Shown one piece after another: positions 37,435-45,584 of a stretch of DNA of 64,000 nt. The notes beneath the pieces were generated by a model. The model saw only the letters and a list, made by a program, of their open reading frames with translations, was not told the origin of the DNA and did not search any database. The stretch's first letter is position 1. Each line of letters opens with the position of its first letter. Position numbers and translations under genes: made by a program. This DNA is from Streptococcus entericus DSM 14446 (GTDB lineage Bacteria; Bacillota; Bacilli; Lactobacillales; Streptococcaceae): the NCBI RefSeq assembly GCF_000380025.1, contig NZ_KB904156.1, positions 31,873 through 95,872 on the forward strand, given 5' to 3'.

Positions 37435-37465
37435 AGAGCTAGTATACTGATGAAAGGGGCTTAGT

Positions 37466-38131
37466 GTGACCGAGCAACTGATTAAGTCAAAACAGCGTGT
37501 TCAGCAACACGGAGAAGTCTTTACTCCCAGATGGATGGTAGAGATGATGCTGGATATTCCAGAAATAAAAGTGGCTTGTGAGCAGATTCATGCGACTTTT
37601 TTAGAACCTGCTGCTGGTGATGGGAATTTTTTGTTGGCGATTTTGGAGAGAAAATTACAGGCTTTGACGCAACAATACGATAAGAAGAATTGGAAGACGA
37701 AATCTCTTTTTGCCCTCGCTAGTATCTACGGTATTGAGTTTTTAGCGGATAATCTAGAAGTGGCACGTGATCGGCTCTTTATCTATTATTTAGACTGGTA
37801 TGAGACCCAGTTTGGTGAACGATTGGGTAGCAAGACCGATCTCTATCGCTCGGCACATTTTCTCATTCATCGCAATATTGTTCGAGGGAACACCTTGACC
37901 AAACGACATCCTGATACCAATGAGCTCATTGTTTTTTGGGAGTGGCAAGCGGTCAAAGGCAATCCTAGTAAGGTGAGTTGTCAACAGGTTATTTTTGCCG
38001 ATATGCTGGGAGAAAAAGTAATAGAGGACACTGTCGTTGAGGGACAGTTGAGCTTGTTTGAGTTTGACGATGATGACCAAACGCAAGAAACCATTTTACC
38101 AATACAGAAAGTGTATCAATTGAGAGGTTAG
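37466..38131 (+). CDS. Partial N6-DNA-methylase-like protein (motifs X and I only)
   Basis: 221 residues. QHGEVFTPRWMVEMML matches the N-terminal motif X region of N6-adenine methylases. ATFLEPAAGDGNFLLAIL is the SAM-binding motif I, and YGIEFLADNLEVARDRL follows as strand 2. The catalytic (N/D)PPY/F motif IV expected about 100 residues later is absent. This is half a methylase as encoded. A GTG at 37466 starts the frame (GAAAGGGG upstream). The next gene, a helicase-methylase fusion, follows without a gap. It may act as its SAM-binding or DNA-binding partner, or be a relic. Confidence 0.75.
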   Translation: MTEQLIKSKQRVQQHGEVFTPRWMVEMMLDIPEIKVACEQIHATFLEPAAGDGNFLLAILERKLQALTQQYDKKNWKTKSLFALASIYGIEFLADNLEVARDRLFIYYLDWYETQFGERLGSKTDLYRSAHFLIHRNIVRGNTLTKRHPDTNELIVFWEWQAVKGNPSKVSCQQVIFADMLGEKVIEDTVVEGQLSLFEFDDDDQTQETILPIQKVYQLRG

Positions 38132-41100
38132 ATGATGTTAACCAGTAATTTTGATTTTTTGAAACTTGATGAAGACTTGGGGGAATTAGTGGCTACAGCC
38201 AATATTGCGGAGGAGAGCTTTACATACCAACATTATGAAAATGTTCTCTTTAATACCAGAAAACTGGCTGAACACCTAGCGAAATTAGTCGCCGATCGGT
38301 GCTATCTTGATGCGGAACGATTGACCTTTCATAATACCTTAAAATTGATTGATGAGCAGATTGAAGACCCATCAGGTGAGGTCATGATGGCTTTTCGTCG
38401 CTTGAAAGGGCGAGGGAACGATGCGGTTCATGTCCTCAATTCAGAACAAGCCACAAAGGAGAATGCCGAAAAGTCTCTAGCAAGTATTCATTTTCTGCTG
38501 GTTTGGTTCATGAAAACCTATGTGGATGACCAGCTGTTCATCAAGGACTTTTTTATCCCTCAAGCTCAGCAACGCTATCAAACAGCCGAACGCAAGTTCA
38601 TCTATATCCAAACGGTGGATAATAGCAACGGTGGTTTTTCGGCTTACGATGGAACGCAAAAAATCGGTGAAGGAACGATTGCTGAAGATGACATGGAAGC
38701 TGATTGGACTGCTAACAGTGACTTTCTACGTCAGGTTGCCCCAAAGCGGATTAAACAGTACATGACAACCGCAGGACTGACCTATCAGTTGGGTTGGGTA
38801 GAGCTAGCTTGGCAAAAAGCTCAGAAAAAATGGTTCCATGACCATGATGTGCATGAGGTCTTGAAGCGTTCAGGCATTAAACAAGCCGAAAAACTCCAAG
38901 GAAATGAATGGTTTGAAGTTGACCTTGAAACTGCTAAAGCAGCCATTAAAGCGGTCAAGGAGGGGCGCTATGCTCTGAATCTCCCAGCAACTGCTGATGA
39001 AGCAGTCTTTTCTCTACGCCCTAATCAGCAAGACGCTGTCAACCAGACCAAGGCTGTTTTCAAAAAGAAAGACAGGATGCTCTGGAATGCCAAGATGCGT
39101 TTTGGTAAGACCCTGGCAAGTCTCCAACTCATTAAGGATATGGGGTTTAAAAAGGTACTGCTCATGACCCATCGTCCTGTGGTCAAAAATTCTTGGTTTG
39201 ATGACTTTGGCAAGATGAAGATGGCAGAAGCAGGCTACCGTTATGGTGCCAAAGATCGTGGGGAAAAGCTCGAAGTCCTAAAAATGGGAGAGACACCTTT
39301 TATCTATTTTGCCTCGATTCAGTTGCTCCGCTATGGCGGCGGTGAGGTCAATCTGGCGGACTATGCTGATGTGGACTGGGATTTGATTATCATCGATGAG
39401 GCGCATGAGGGAACCCAGACCGAGCTCAATCAGACGGTTATGGCTGCTCTTGTTAAGGAAAAGACGAAAATCCTTGAGCTCTCAGGCACTCCTTTTAACC
39501 TGCTGGATCAGTACGACGAGGAGCAGGTTTATACTTGGGATTATACCATGGAGCAGGAGGCGAAACTCCGCTGGGAGCTAAAATATCCTGATAAGCCGAA
39601 CCCTTACGGGGAATTGCCACGGGTTGAGATGTACACTTTTGAGATGGCAAACAAAGAGCAGTTTGCTGACGAGAGCAAGTCCTTTAACTTCCGTGAGTTT
39701 TTCAAGGTTGATGATAAAGAGGAGCTGGTCTACAAGCAGGAGGTTCAAGCCTTTTTAGACCAGATTAGTCAGGAAAACCCTAAAACAGACTACCCTTTCT
39801 CCACGGCTAGTTATCGTGAAACGCTGCGTCACACCCTCTGGCTCTTGCCTGGGGTCAAGGAAGCGGCAGCCTTTGAGCAAGCGCTTCTCGCCCACCCTGT
39901 CTTTGGAAAAGATTACACCATCGTCAATGTGGTGAAAGATGGTGACAATAGCGGTGAGGCAACGGCTGATGACCTTGAAAAGGTACAGCGGGCGATTGGA
40001 GACGATCCAAGTCTGACCAAGACCATCACCCTAACGGTGCGCAAGCTGACCACTGGGGTCAATGTTCCAGAGTGGACGGGCGTGGTCTTTTTGAACAATA
40101 CGACAAGCCCAATGAACTATCTGCAAGCGGCCTTTCGTGCGCAGACGCCATTTTCTCATGAAACATTAGGCAAAAAAGAAGTCTGCTATGTCTTTGACTT
40201 TGCGCCTGATCGTGCCTTGACTGTTATGGCAGAGTCAGCTCAGATTAACTCTGGGGCTGGTAAGAAGAACAGCAAGGCACAAACAAGTGCCATGACGAAA
40301 CTTCTTAATTTTATGCCCATTCTAAGTAATGGTGGTAATGGCATGAAGACTTACAATGTCGACCGCCTACTGACCCAGCTCAAGAAAGTCTATGCGGAAA
40401 AAGCAGTAAGGTCAGGCTTTGAGGACGATAGCCTCTACAATGATCAGCTCTTAACCCTGACAGCAGACGATGCCAGTCTGTTTAACGATGTCAAGGCTAT
40501 CGTTGGCACGACCAATAAAGAACGCCAGACCAAAATCATCATCAATGACAATGGCATGAGCGAGGAAGAGCATGAACAGGCGGAAGTAGCCCAGAAGAAA
40601 CCGAAAAAGCAGCGAACTAAAGAAGAAGAGGAGCTACTTGCCAAGCTCAAGGAAGCTAAAAATCAGCGCAAGGCCATGATTTCTATCCTGCGCGGGGTTT
40701 CTATCCGTATTCCCATGATGATCTACGGGATGGCGGTTGACCTTGATGAGGGCATCAGTATCGATCGTTTCATCAGTGCAGTAGATGACGCTTCCTGGCA
40801 GGAGTTTATGCCAAAGGGCTTTACTAAAGGGATGTTCCGCAAGATTGTCCGCTTCTACGATCCTGAGGTCTTTATCGAAGCAGGGCGCATTATCCGTCGC
40901 CGTGCCAAGTCCTTTGACCGACTAGGAATCATCGAGCGGGCTGAGAAAATTGCAGAGCTCTTTAGCACCTTTAAGAACCCTGATAAGGAAACAGTCTTAA
41001 CCCCTTGGCGAGTGGTCAATCTGCAAGTGACTAAGACCATCGGAGGGCTTAACTTTTTTGATGATAGCTTTACCAGCATGACCATAGATGGTAAATCAGC

Positions 41101-42496
41101 CCTGCACTGGGTAGAGCGTGAGGATAGCTCTGCTATTTACCAAAAAGGCAAGACCTTCCTTGATATCAACGCCAAAACAGGGCTTTATCCGCTGCATGCG
41201 GCCATGAGTCTCTTCTATAAGTCTGTGGAGGCTAATAGGGATAGTCATTTTGACGAGTTGGCGGTTTATGGCGAGATTTTGCAGGAGCAGATTTATGCTG
41301 TCGCTAAAACCCCGATGGCCAAGACCATCACTGAGCGGACGCTAGCTGGCTACCGCCATCTGCCTGTCAATGTTGCTTATATCGATGGGCTCAGCCAGAT
41401 TCTCAAAACCGACCTCTCAAGCGGTCAGGACAAGATAAAGGAGGTCTTCAAAGACGTGAAATTTGATGTTGTGATTGGTAACCCGCCATATCAAAATGAA
41501 GGAATTGGGGATGTAGCTCGTGATGAGCCAATTTATCATCAGTTTATGGATTTGTCATACCAGTTGGCGGATAGAGTTGCCTTGATTACACCAGCACGTT
41601 TTCTCTTTAACGCTGGTCAGACACCGAAAAAGTGGAACGAGAAGATGTTAGCTGATGAACATCTCAAAGTCATTTATTTTACCCATAAATCTAATGAGGT
41701 ATTTCCAAATACAGATATTAAAGGTGGTGTAGCAGTCACATATAGGAATGTGGAAGAAAAATTTGGCTCTATTGGAACGTTTACACCGATTGAGTGGCTA
41801 AATGTCTTATTACAGTTGGTAAGATCCAAAGTATCTCGCTCGTTTAATGAATATTTATATGGAAAAAGTAGCTATAAGTTTAGTGATCAACTATATATTC
41901 GTTATCCAAAATTAAAAGGAAGGGTTTCAAGTTCAGAAGAGAAATCAATAGGATCTAATATTTTTGAAAAGTTACCTGAAATTTTTTCTGATAGCAAACT
42001 ATCTGATGATCAAATTGGTATCTACGGTCGCTTGAATAATGAACGAGTGACAAAATGGCTTGATGCTAACTTGATTGAAGAACACCCAAATTTGAATAAG
42101 TACAAAGTGTTCTTGCCTGCTTCCAATGGAAGCGGGTCGATAGGCGAAGTTCTATCGACCCCACTCGTGGGTACCCCACTCGTGGGTACCCCACTCGTGG
42201 GTCACACACAAACATTTATCTCATTTGGTACTTTTGAGACAGAGGAGCATGCTAAAAATTGTCTGAAGTTTATTAAAACTGATGTTGCTCGGGCAATGCT
42301 AGGAACATTGAAAGTTACTCAACATAACCAATCTAAAGAGGTCTGGAGCAATGTTCCTTGGTTTGATTTTACAGATTACTCTCTCATAGACTGGTCACAA
42401 TCAGTTGAAGAAATTGAGAGACAACTCTATGCTTACTTTGAAGTTCCAGAATGGATAATCACTGAGTTAAAAGCTAGTGTCAGACGAATGGATTGA
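38132..42496 (+). CDS. Helicase-methylase fusion of a restriction-modification type system (Eco57I-type methylase domain)
   Basis: 1454 residues. Residues 1-130 resemble the DUF4145 domain seen in HsdR-like proteins. A superfamily 2 helicase follows: motif I NAKMRFGKT (319-327), motif II DEAH (422-425), motif III SGT (451-453) and an arginine-finger segment YLQAAFRAQ (about 663-671). A Lys/Glu-rich linker leads to an N6-adenine methylase: divergent motif I FLDINAKTGLYPL (1009-1021), then NPPYQ (1117-1121), followed by a target-recognition-like C-terminus containing three TPLVG repeats (1343-1357). I see no PD-(D/E)xK, HNH or GIY-YIG nuclease. Composition becomes more AT-rich after about 41460, suggesting a swapped recognition domain. 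It probably methylates DNA and translocates. Confidence 0.85.
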   Translation: MMLTSNFDFLKLDEDLGELVATANIAEESFTYQHYENVLFNTRKLAEHLAKLVADRCYLDAERLTFHNTLKLIDEQIEDPSGEVMMAFRRLKGRGNDAVHVLNSEQATKENAEKSLASIHFLLVWFMKTYVDDQLFIKDFFIPQAQQRYQTAERKFIYIQTVDNSNGGFSAYDGTQKIGEGTIAEDDMEADWTANSDFLRQVAPKRIKQYMTTAGLTYQLGWVELAWQKAQKKWFHDHDVHEVLKRSGIKQAEKLQGNEWFEVDLETAKAAIKAVKEGRYALNLPATADEAVFSLRPNQQDAVNQTKAVFKKKDRMLWNAKMRFGKTLASLQLIKDMGFKKVLLMTHRPVVKNSWFDDFGKMKMAEAGYRYGAKDRGEKLEVLKMGETPFIYFASIQLLRYGGGEVNLADYADVDWDLIIIDEAHEGTQTELNQTVMAALVKEKTKILELSGTPFNLLDQYDEEQVYTWDYTMEQEAKLRWELKYPDKPNPYGELPRVEMYTFEMANKEQFADESKSFNFREFFKVDDKEELVYKQEVQAFLDQISQENPKTDYPFSTASYRETLRHTLWLLPGVKEAAAFEQALLAHPVFGKDYTIVNVVKDGDNSGEATADDLEKVQRAIGDDPSLTKTITLTVRKLTTGVNVPEWTGVVFLNNTTSPMNYLQAAFRAQTPFSHETLGKKEVCYVFDFAPDRALTVMAESAQINSGAGKKNSKAQTSAMTKLLNFMPILSNGGNGMKTYNVDRLLTQLKKVYAEKAVRSGFEDDSLYNDQLLTLTADDASLFNDVKAIVGTTNKERQTKIIINDNGMSEEEHEQAEVAQKKPKKQRTKEEEELLAKLKEAKNQRKAMISILRGVSIRIPMMIYGMAVDLDEGISIDRFISAVDDASWQEFMPKGFTKGMFRKIVRFYDPEVFIEAGRIIRRRAKSFDRLGIIERAEKIAELFSTFKNPDKETVLTPWRVVNLQVTKTIGGLNFFDDSFTSMTIDGKSALHWVEREDSSAIYQKGKTFLDINAKTGLYPLHAAMSLFYKSVEANRDSHFDELAVYGEILQEQIYAVAKTPMAKTITERTLAGYRHLPVNVAYIDGLSQILKTDLSSGQDKIKEVFKDVKFDVVIGNPPYQNEGIGDVARDEPIYHQFMDLSYQLADRVALITPARFLFNAGQTPKKWNEKMLADEHLKVIYFTHKSNEVFPNTDIKGGVAVTYRNVEEKFGSIGTFTPIEWLNVLLQLVRSKVSRSFNEYLYGKSSYKFSDQLYIRYPKLKGRVSSSEEKSIGSNIFEKLPEIFSDSKLSDDQIGIYGRLNNERVTKWLDANLIEEHPNLNKYKVFLPASNGSGSIGEVLSTPLVGTPLVGTPLVGHTQTFISFGTFETEEHAKNCLKFIKTDVARAMLGTLKVTQHNQSKEVWSNVPWFDFTDYSLIDWSQSVEEIERQLYAYFEVPEWIITELKASVRRMD
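42134..42161 (+). repeat. Hairpin inside the methylase recognition region
   Basis: A perfect 10-bp inverted repeat GGGTCGATAG/CTATCGACCC with an 8-nt loop, within the coding frame. It abuts the 15-bp tandem repeat array. Confidence 0.85.
42159..42202 (+). repeat. In-frame 15-bp tandem repeat, three copies (TPLVG)
   Basis: The unit CCCCACTCGTGGGTA occurs at 42159-42173, 42174-42188 and 42189-42202 (last copy one base short). Each unit contains the palindrome CCCACTCGTGGG. A 15-bp unit encodes five residues, so copy-number change keeps the frame and only alters the TPLVG count. Confidence 0.95.
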
Positions 42497-42541
42497 ATGG
42501 CTTTATTTGAAGAGAATGTTAAAGCTATGGACTAGGAGATA

Positions 42542-42587
42542 CCCCACCGTCTACTTAGGTGACGGGTCGCCTAAGTGGACGGTGGGG
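42542..42587. repeat. Strong 21-bp stem-loop between the methylase and ATPase genes
   Basis: 42542-42562 pairs with 42567-42587 over 21 bp with only two T-G pairs and a CGGG loop. No T tract follows, so it is not a standard terminator. It lies in the 5' region of the ATPase gene and begins ACCCCAC like the repeat inside the methylase gene. A 12-codon ORF starting right after the methylase stop (42497) ends just before it and is probably not a gene. Confidence 0.85.
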
Positions 42588-42624
42588 GAAGGCTGAAAAT
42601 AGAGAATTATAATGGAGGAAATAA

Positions 42625-44484
42625 ATGTTAGAACGACTGATGAATTGTATGCTTAAAACTCGTGATCAGATTAATGATATTAGTTTATATCCCTCTGAGC
42701 CATCGTCTAGTTTAGAATTGATGAAAAGAGAATTTACAAAATACGTAAATGATGTAATAAAACAGGTGGAAGCTAGTAATCTTAGCCATATTATTAGAAA
42801 GACTGACCAATTAAATTCATTTTTTACGGATGGAAGTAATATAAATCTAGAGTTAGAGTACTTGATTGCAGACTTTGAATACTCAGGCTTTCCAGATTCA
42901 GTTGAAGAGATTGAAACATTTATTCAAATCATTAGTAATGCAAAATCACGCTATGCTAAGGTTATAGCCATTATAAGTTTCTATCAGAATATCCCTCTTT
43001 TAAATGAGTTGATTGGTGATGAACAATCCATCATTTTAGTTGGTAAAAATGGTGTAGGAAAATCAACATTGGTTAATGATTTAAAACGGGATAAATTGCA
43101 TAATTTATTCTGTATCCCAGCACAAAAGTATTTATATATGACAGGAAGTTCATCAACTAGGTTATCTAATATTGATCAAGTTCAAGACTTATTCGTTTCT
43201 CAAAATCTAAAAGTTCAAGGGGTATTCTCTTATGTAGGTGCTGAAGGTGATACCTATGAACTATTTTCTAAGATAATTGATTTTATTGTGAGAGAGCACC
43301 AGAGTAGCAAGTCTGATGGAGAGGGCACTCAAATATCTAAATTAGATGAAGTTAATCAAATTTACTCGAAGATATTTGATGACATTGTTTTTAAGACAGA
43401 TTCATTTTCTGGACAATTAAATCCTAGAAAAGAGGTTTCTTATCATATCAATTCATTGAGCGATGGAGAGAAGAGTGCCTTATTTTATATTATTTGCGCA
43501 GTTCTTGCTAAAGAGAAGACTATCTTTGTCATCGATGAACCTGAAACTCATATGAATATGGCTATTTGCAATAAACTGTGGGATTTAATTCTTGAAACAA
43601 GAAAAGATTGTAAGTTTATTTTTATCTCTCACAATAGTGATTTTATTACATCACGCTTGGAATCTCGTATTATGTGGTGCCAAAAATACAAAAATATAGG
43701 TGAATTTGAACTTACATCACTAGATACTAATGGTATCGGAATAGATAATAAGTTACTGATTGAATTAGTTGGTAGCCGAAAACCAATCTTATTTTGTGAA
43801 GGGGAAACTAATAGCCTAGATTATCAACTGTTCAACATTCTATATTCGGATAGATATTTAATAAAACCTATTAAAGGTCATAGGGATGTTATAGAAGCAG
43901 TCAAAGCTGTTAAAAAACTTGGTACTGTTGGCTCTAGTGTCGTAGGACTTATTGATAGAGATTTTTACTCACAAGATATACTAGATAATTATAAGGAAAT
44001 TGGTGTGTATCATTTACCTGTAAATGAAGTTGAAATGTTATTGATGAAGGAACCTATTGTTGAGAAAGTACTTTCGGAAGCTGTTAAAGGAGCAACTTTT
44101 GAAGATGTGAAGAATGAAGTGAGGAAGTCTATATCTAATAAGAAAGAGCGACAGGCGGGGGCTTATGTCAAGTATGTTATTGAGGGAGAGTTCTTCAGAG
44201 TATCGAATCTTACCAATAGATTGGATATCTCAGACGCTCATACTACAATTTCTTCCAACCTTCAAAAGATGGAACAAATTTTTGATGAAAGAGTTTCTGA
44301 GATAGAGAATCTGATTGATAATGATGATTATGATAAATTAATTAGTATTTGTAATTTAAAAGGTGAGATTGTAAATGGCGTGATGAGTAAATTTGAAAAT
44401 GAATATGCTAAAAGAGCTTTGTTGAAAATAAAAAATTCGCCAGACTTACAAGATTATTTGAGAGATTTAATTGCGTTGCCTTAG
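42625..44484 (+). CDS. ABC-type ATPase fused to a Toprim-like DUF4435 domain (PARIS AriA-AriB-like)
   Basis: 619 residues, AT-rich. An N-terminal helical region (1-130) precedes an SMC/ABC-like ATPase: Walker A GKNGVGKST (140-148), signature LSDGEK (278-283), Walker B FVIDEPETH (301-309) and H-loop ISHN (His 336). The C-terminal part matches DUF4435/Toprim in outline: ILFCEGE (Glu 392/394), LIDRD (Asp 444 and 446) and LPVNEVE (Glu 468/470). PARIS systems use an AAA15 ATPase (AriA) and a DUF4435 nuclease (AriB); fused versions are known. AriB cuts tRNA when phage anti-restriction protein is sensed. The ATG follows GGAGG. Role here is inferred from architecture only. Confidence 0.8.
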   Translation: MLERLMNCMLKTRDQINDISLYPSEPSSSLELMKREFTKYVNDVIKQVEASNLSHIIRKTDQLNSFFTDGSNINLELEYLIADFEYSGFPDSVEEIETFIQIISNAKSRYAKVIAIISFYQNIPLLNELIGDEQSIILVGKNGVGKSTLVNDLKRDKLHNLFCIPAQKYLYMTGSSSTRLSNIDQVQDLFVSQNLKVQGVFSYVGAEGDTYELFSKIIDFIVREHQSSKSDGEGTQISKLDEVNQIYSKIFDDIVFKTDSFSGQLNPRKEVSYHINSLSDGEKSALFYIICAVLAKEKTIFVIDEPETHMNMAICNKLWDLILETRKDCKFIFISHNSDFITSRLESRIMWCQKYKNIGEFELTSLDTNGIGIDNKLLIELVGSRKPILFCEGETNSLDYQLFNILYSDRYLIKPIKGHRDVIEAVKAVKKLGTVGSSVVGLIDRDFYSQDILDNYKEIGVYHLPVNEVEMLLMKEPIVEKVLSEAVKGATFEDVKNEVRKSISNKKERQAGAYVKYVIEGEFFRVSNLTNRLDISDAHTTISSNLQKMEQIFDERVSEIENLIDNDDYDKLISICNLKGEIVNGVMSKFENEYAKRALLKIKNSPDLQDYLRDLIALP

Positions 44485-44648
44485 ATAAATTATTTTTTGA
44501 TGAAAAATCCCCTACCACTTATCGTCCCTCTTTCCACCCCGTCTTGCAGCTGAAGAAGCTCATTCGCAAAGGTAAAGAAGTAGCTAGTGATTCCCTGTTT
44601 GTCGGTGATGGGACTTCCTACGTTAATTATAGTCGAAAACAAGCATGA
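44481..44648 (+). pseudogene. Orphan C-terminal coding remnant
   Basis: An open frame reads DKLFFDEKSPTTYRPSFHP, continues LQLKKLIRKGKEVASDSLF and ends at the TGA at 44646-44648. It has no start codon with a ribosome-binding site and overlaps the ATPase stop. The sequence looks protein-like rather than random, so it is probably the tail of a gene lost when the island was rearranged. I could not name the family. Confidence 0.4.
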
Positions 44649-44702
44649 CAATTTTCATTCAATGCTGTGCCTTGAGTGAAACGAAAGGAATGAACAATCA
44701 TT

Positions 44703-45307
44703 ATGGTATTAGAAAACAAGTTAGGCTTAACCACTTCCAGCGACTTGGCAAGGGAAGAGGAAAAAATCAGTAAAAAAAGGCATTGGAGCTCTTTGAACAA
44801 AATTTGCTTAGAGACAAGCCTCCAGGCATGTTTAGTACCCTCGCCTTTATTCACCCCCACCTTTTTGAGGACATTTATCCTTTTGCAGGAAGCATTCGGA
44901 CGGTCAACCTCGCCAAGGGGAATTTCCGTTTTGCTCCGACCATGTACCTTCGAGCTGCTCTTGAGCATATCGACACCATGCCCCAAACGACCTTTGACGC
45001 TATTATCGACAAGTATGTTGAGATGAACGTCGCTCATCCCTTTCGTGAGGGCAATGGCAGAGCAGGGAGACTTTGGCTTGACCACCTTCTAAAACATCAG
45101 TTGGGAAAAGTTATTGACTGGTCAAAAATTGATAAAGAAGATTATCTTCTTGCCATGGAACGTAGCCCCATCCGAAGCATTGAAATTAAACACCTTATCC
45201 AGCATGCCTTGACAACAGCTGTAGACAACTGGCAGATTTATATGAAAGGGCTGGACGCCAGCTATCATTACGAAGGTTATTTTACCTATAAAGCGGATGA
45301 ATTATAG
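44703..45307 (+). pseudogene. fic: Fic family protein, frameshifted at a poly-A tract
   Basis: The start region reads MVLENKLGLTTSSDLAREEEKISKK, then the frame breaks at A7 (44772-44778). The rest continues in the -1 frame as ALELFEQNLLRDKPPG up to FTYKADEL. One more A would restore a 201-residue Fic protein. The catalytic motif HPFREGNGRAGR is intact, as is the NLAKGNFRFAP region. Fic enzymes transfer AMP or related groups to target proteins, often as toxins. Transcriptional slippage or -1 frameshifting on A7 could still yield full-length product, so it may be switchable rather than dead. The RBS AAAGGAA is 12 nt before the ATG. Confidence 0.85.
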
Positions 45308-45486
45308 CTATTCTGCCGAAAAAAATAAGTTTTTTAGAAACAGCTAATAAAAAGACAGTCTGCCCAATCCTTTTCCACTCCACTAAAAACTTGGGAAAGC
45401 CTAACGAATTAATAGAAGCTCAGTTACGGTCTGGTCTGTATAGCAGAGGATGCACTCATAAAGCTACGGTTTACCTTTTCTGAATG

Positions 45487-45495
45487 TGTTATAAT
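45487..45495 (+). promoter_or_regulatory. Extended -10 promoter of tmcAL
   Basis: TGTTATAAT lies about 90 nt before the tmcAL start. Together with the 277-nt spacer it gives the downstream half of the split operon its own promoter. Confidence 0.65.
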
Positions 45496-45584
45496 GAGAA
45501 GGAACAGAATTTGAGTACATGACTCTTGAGTGTTTTAACTTAAGATAGTGCTAAGTCGATTATCGTACGACAGAAAGGACCCCC

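Noticed and set aside
38132..39000. GIY-YIG-type nuclease near residues 156-180 (KFIYIQTVD, then QKIGEG) of the helicase-methylase.
   Set aside because: The spacing and following catalytic Arg/Glu pattern do not fit; treated as part of the unassigned N-terminal region.
42159..42202. Short tandem repeats as a CRISPR fragment.
   Set aside because: Units are contiguous with no spacers and lie in frame within a gene.
37466..42496. Idea that one methylase is split into two genes around the helicase (motif I in the first, NPPY in the second).
   Set aside because: The large protein has its own motif I-like segment FLDINAKTGLYPL 108 residues before NPPYQ, so it is complete by itself.
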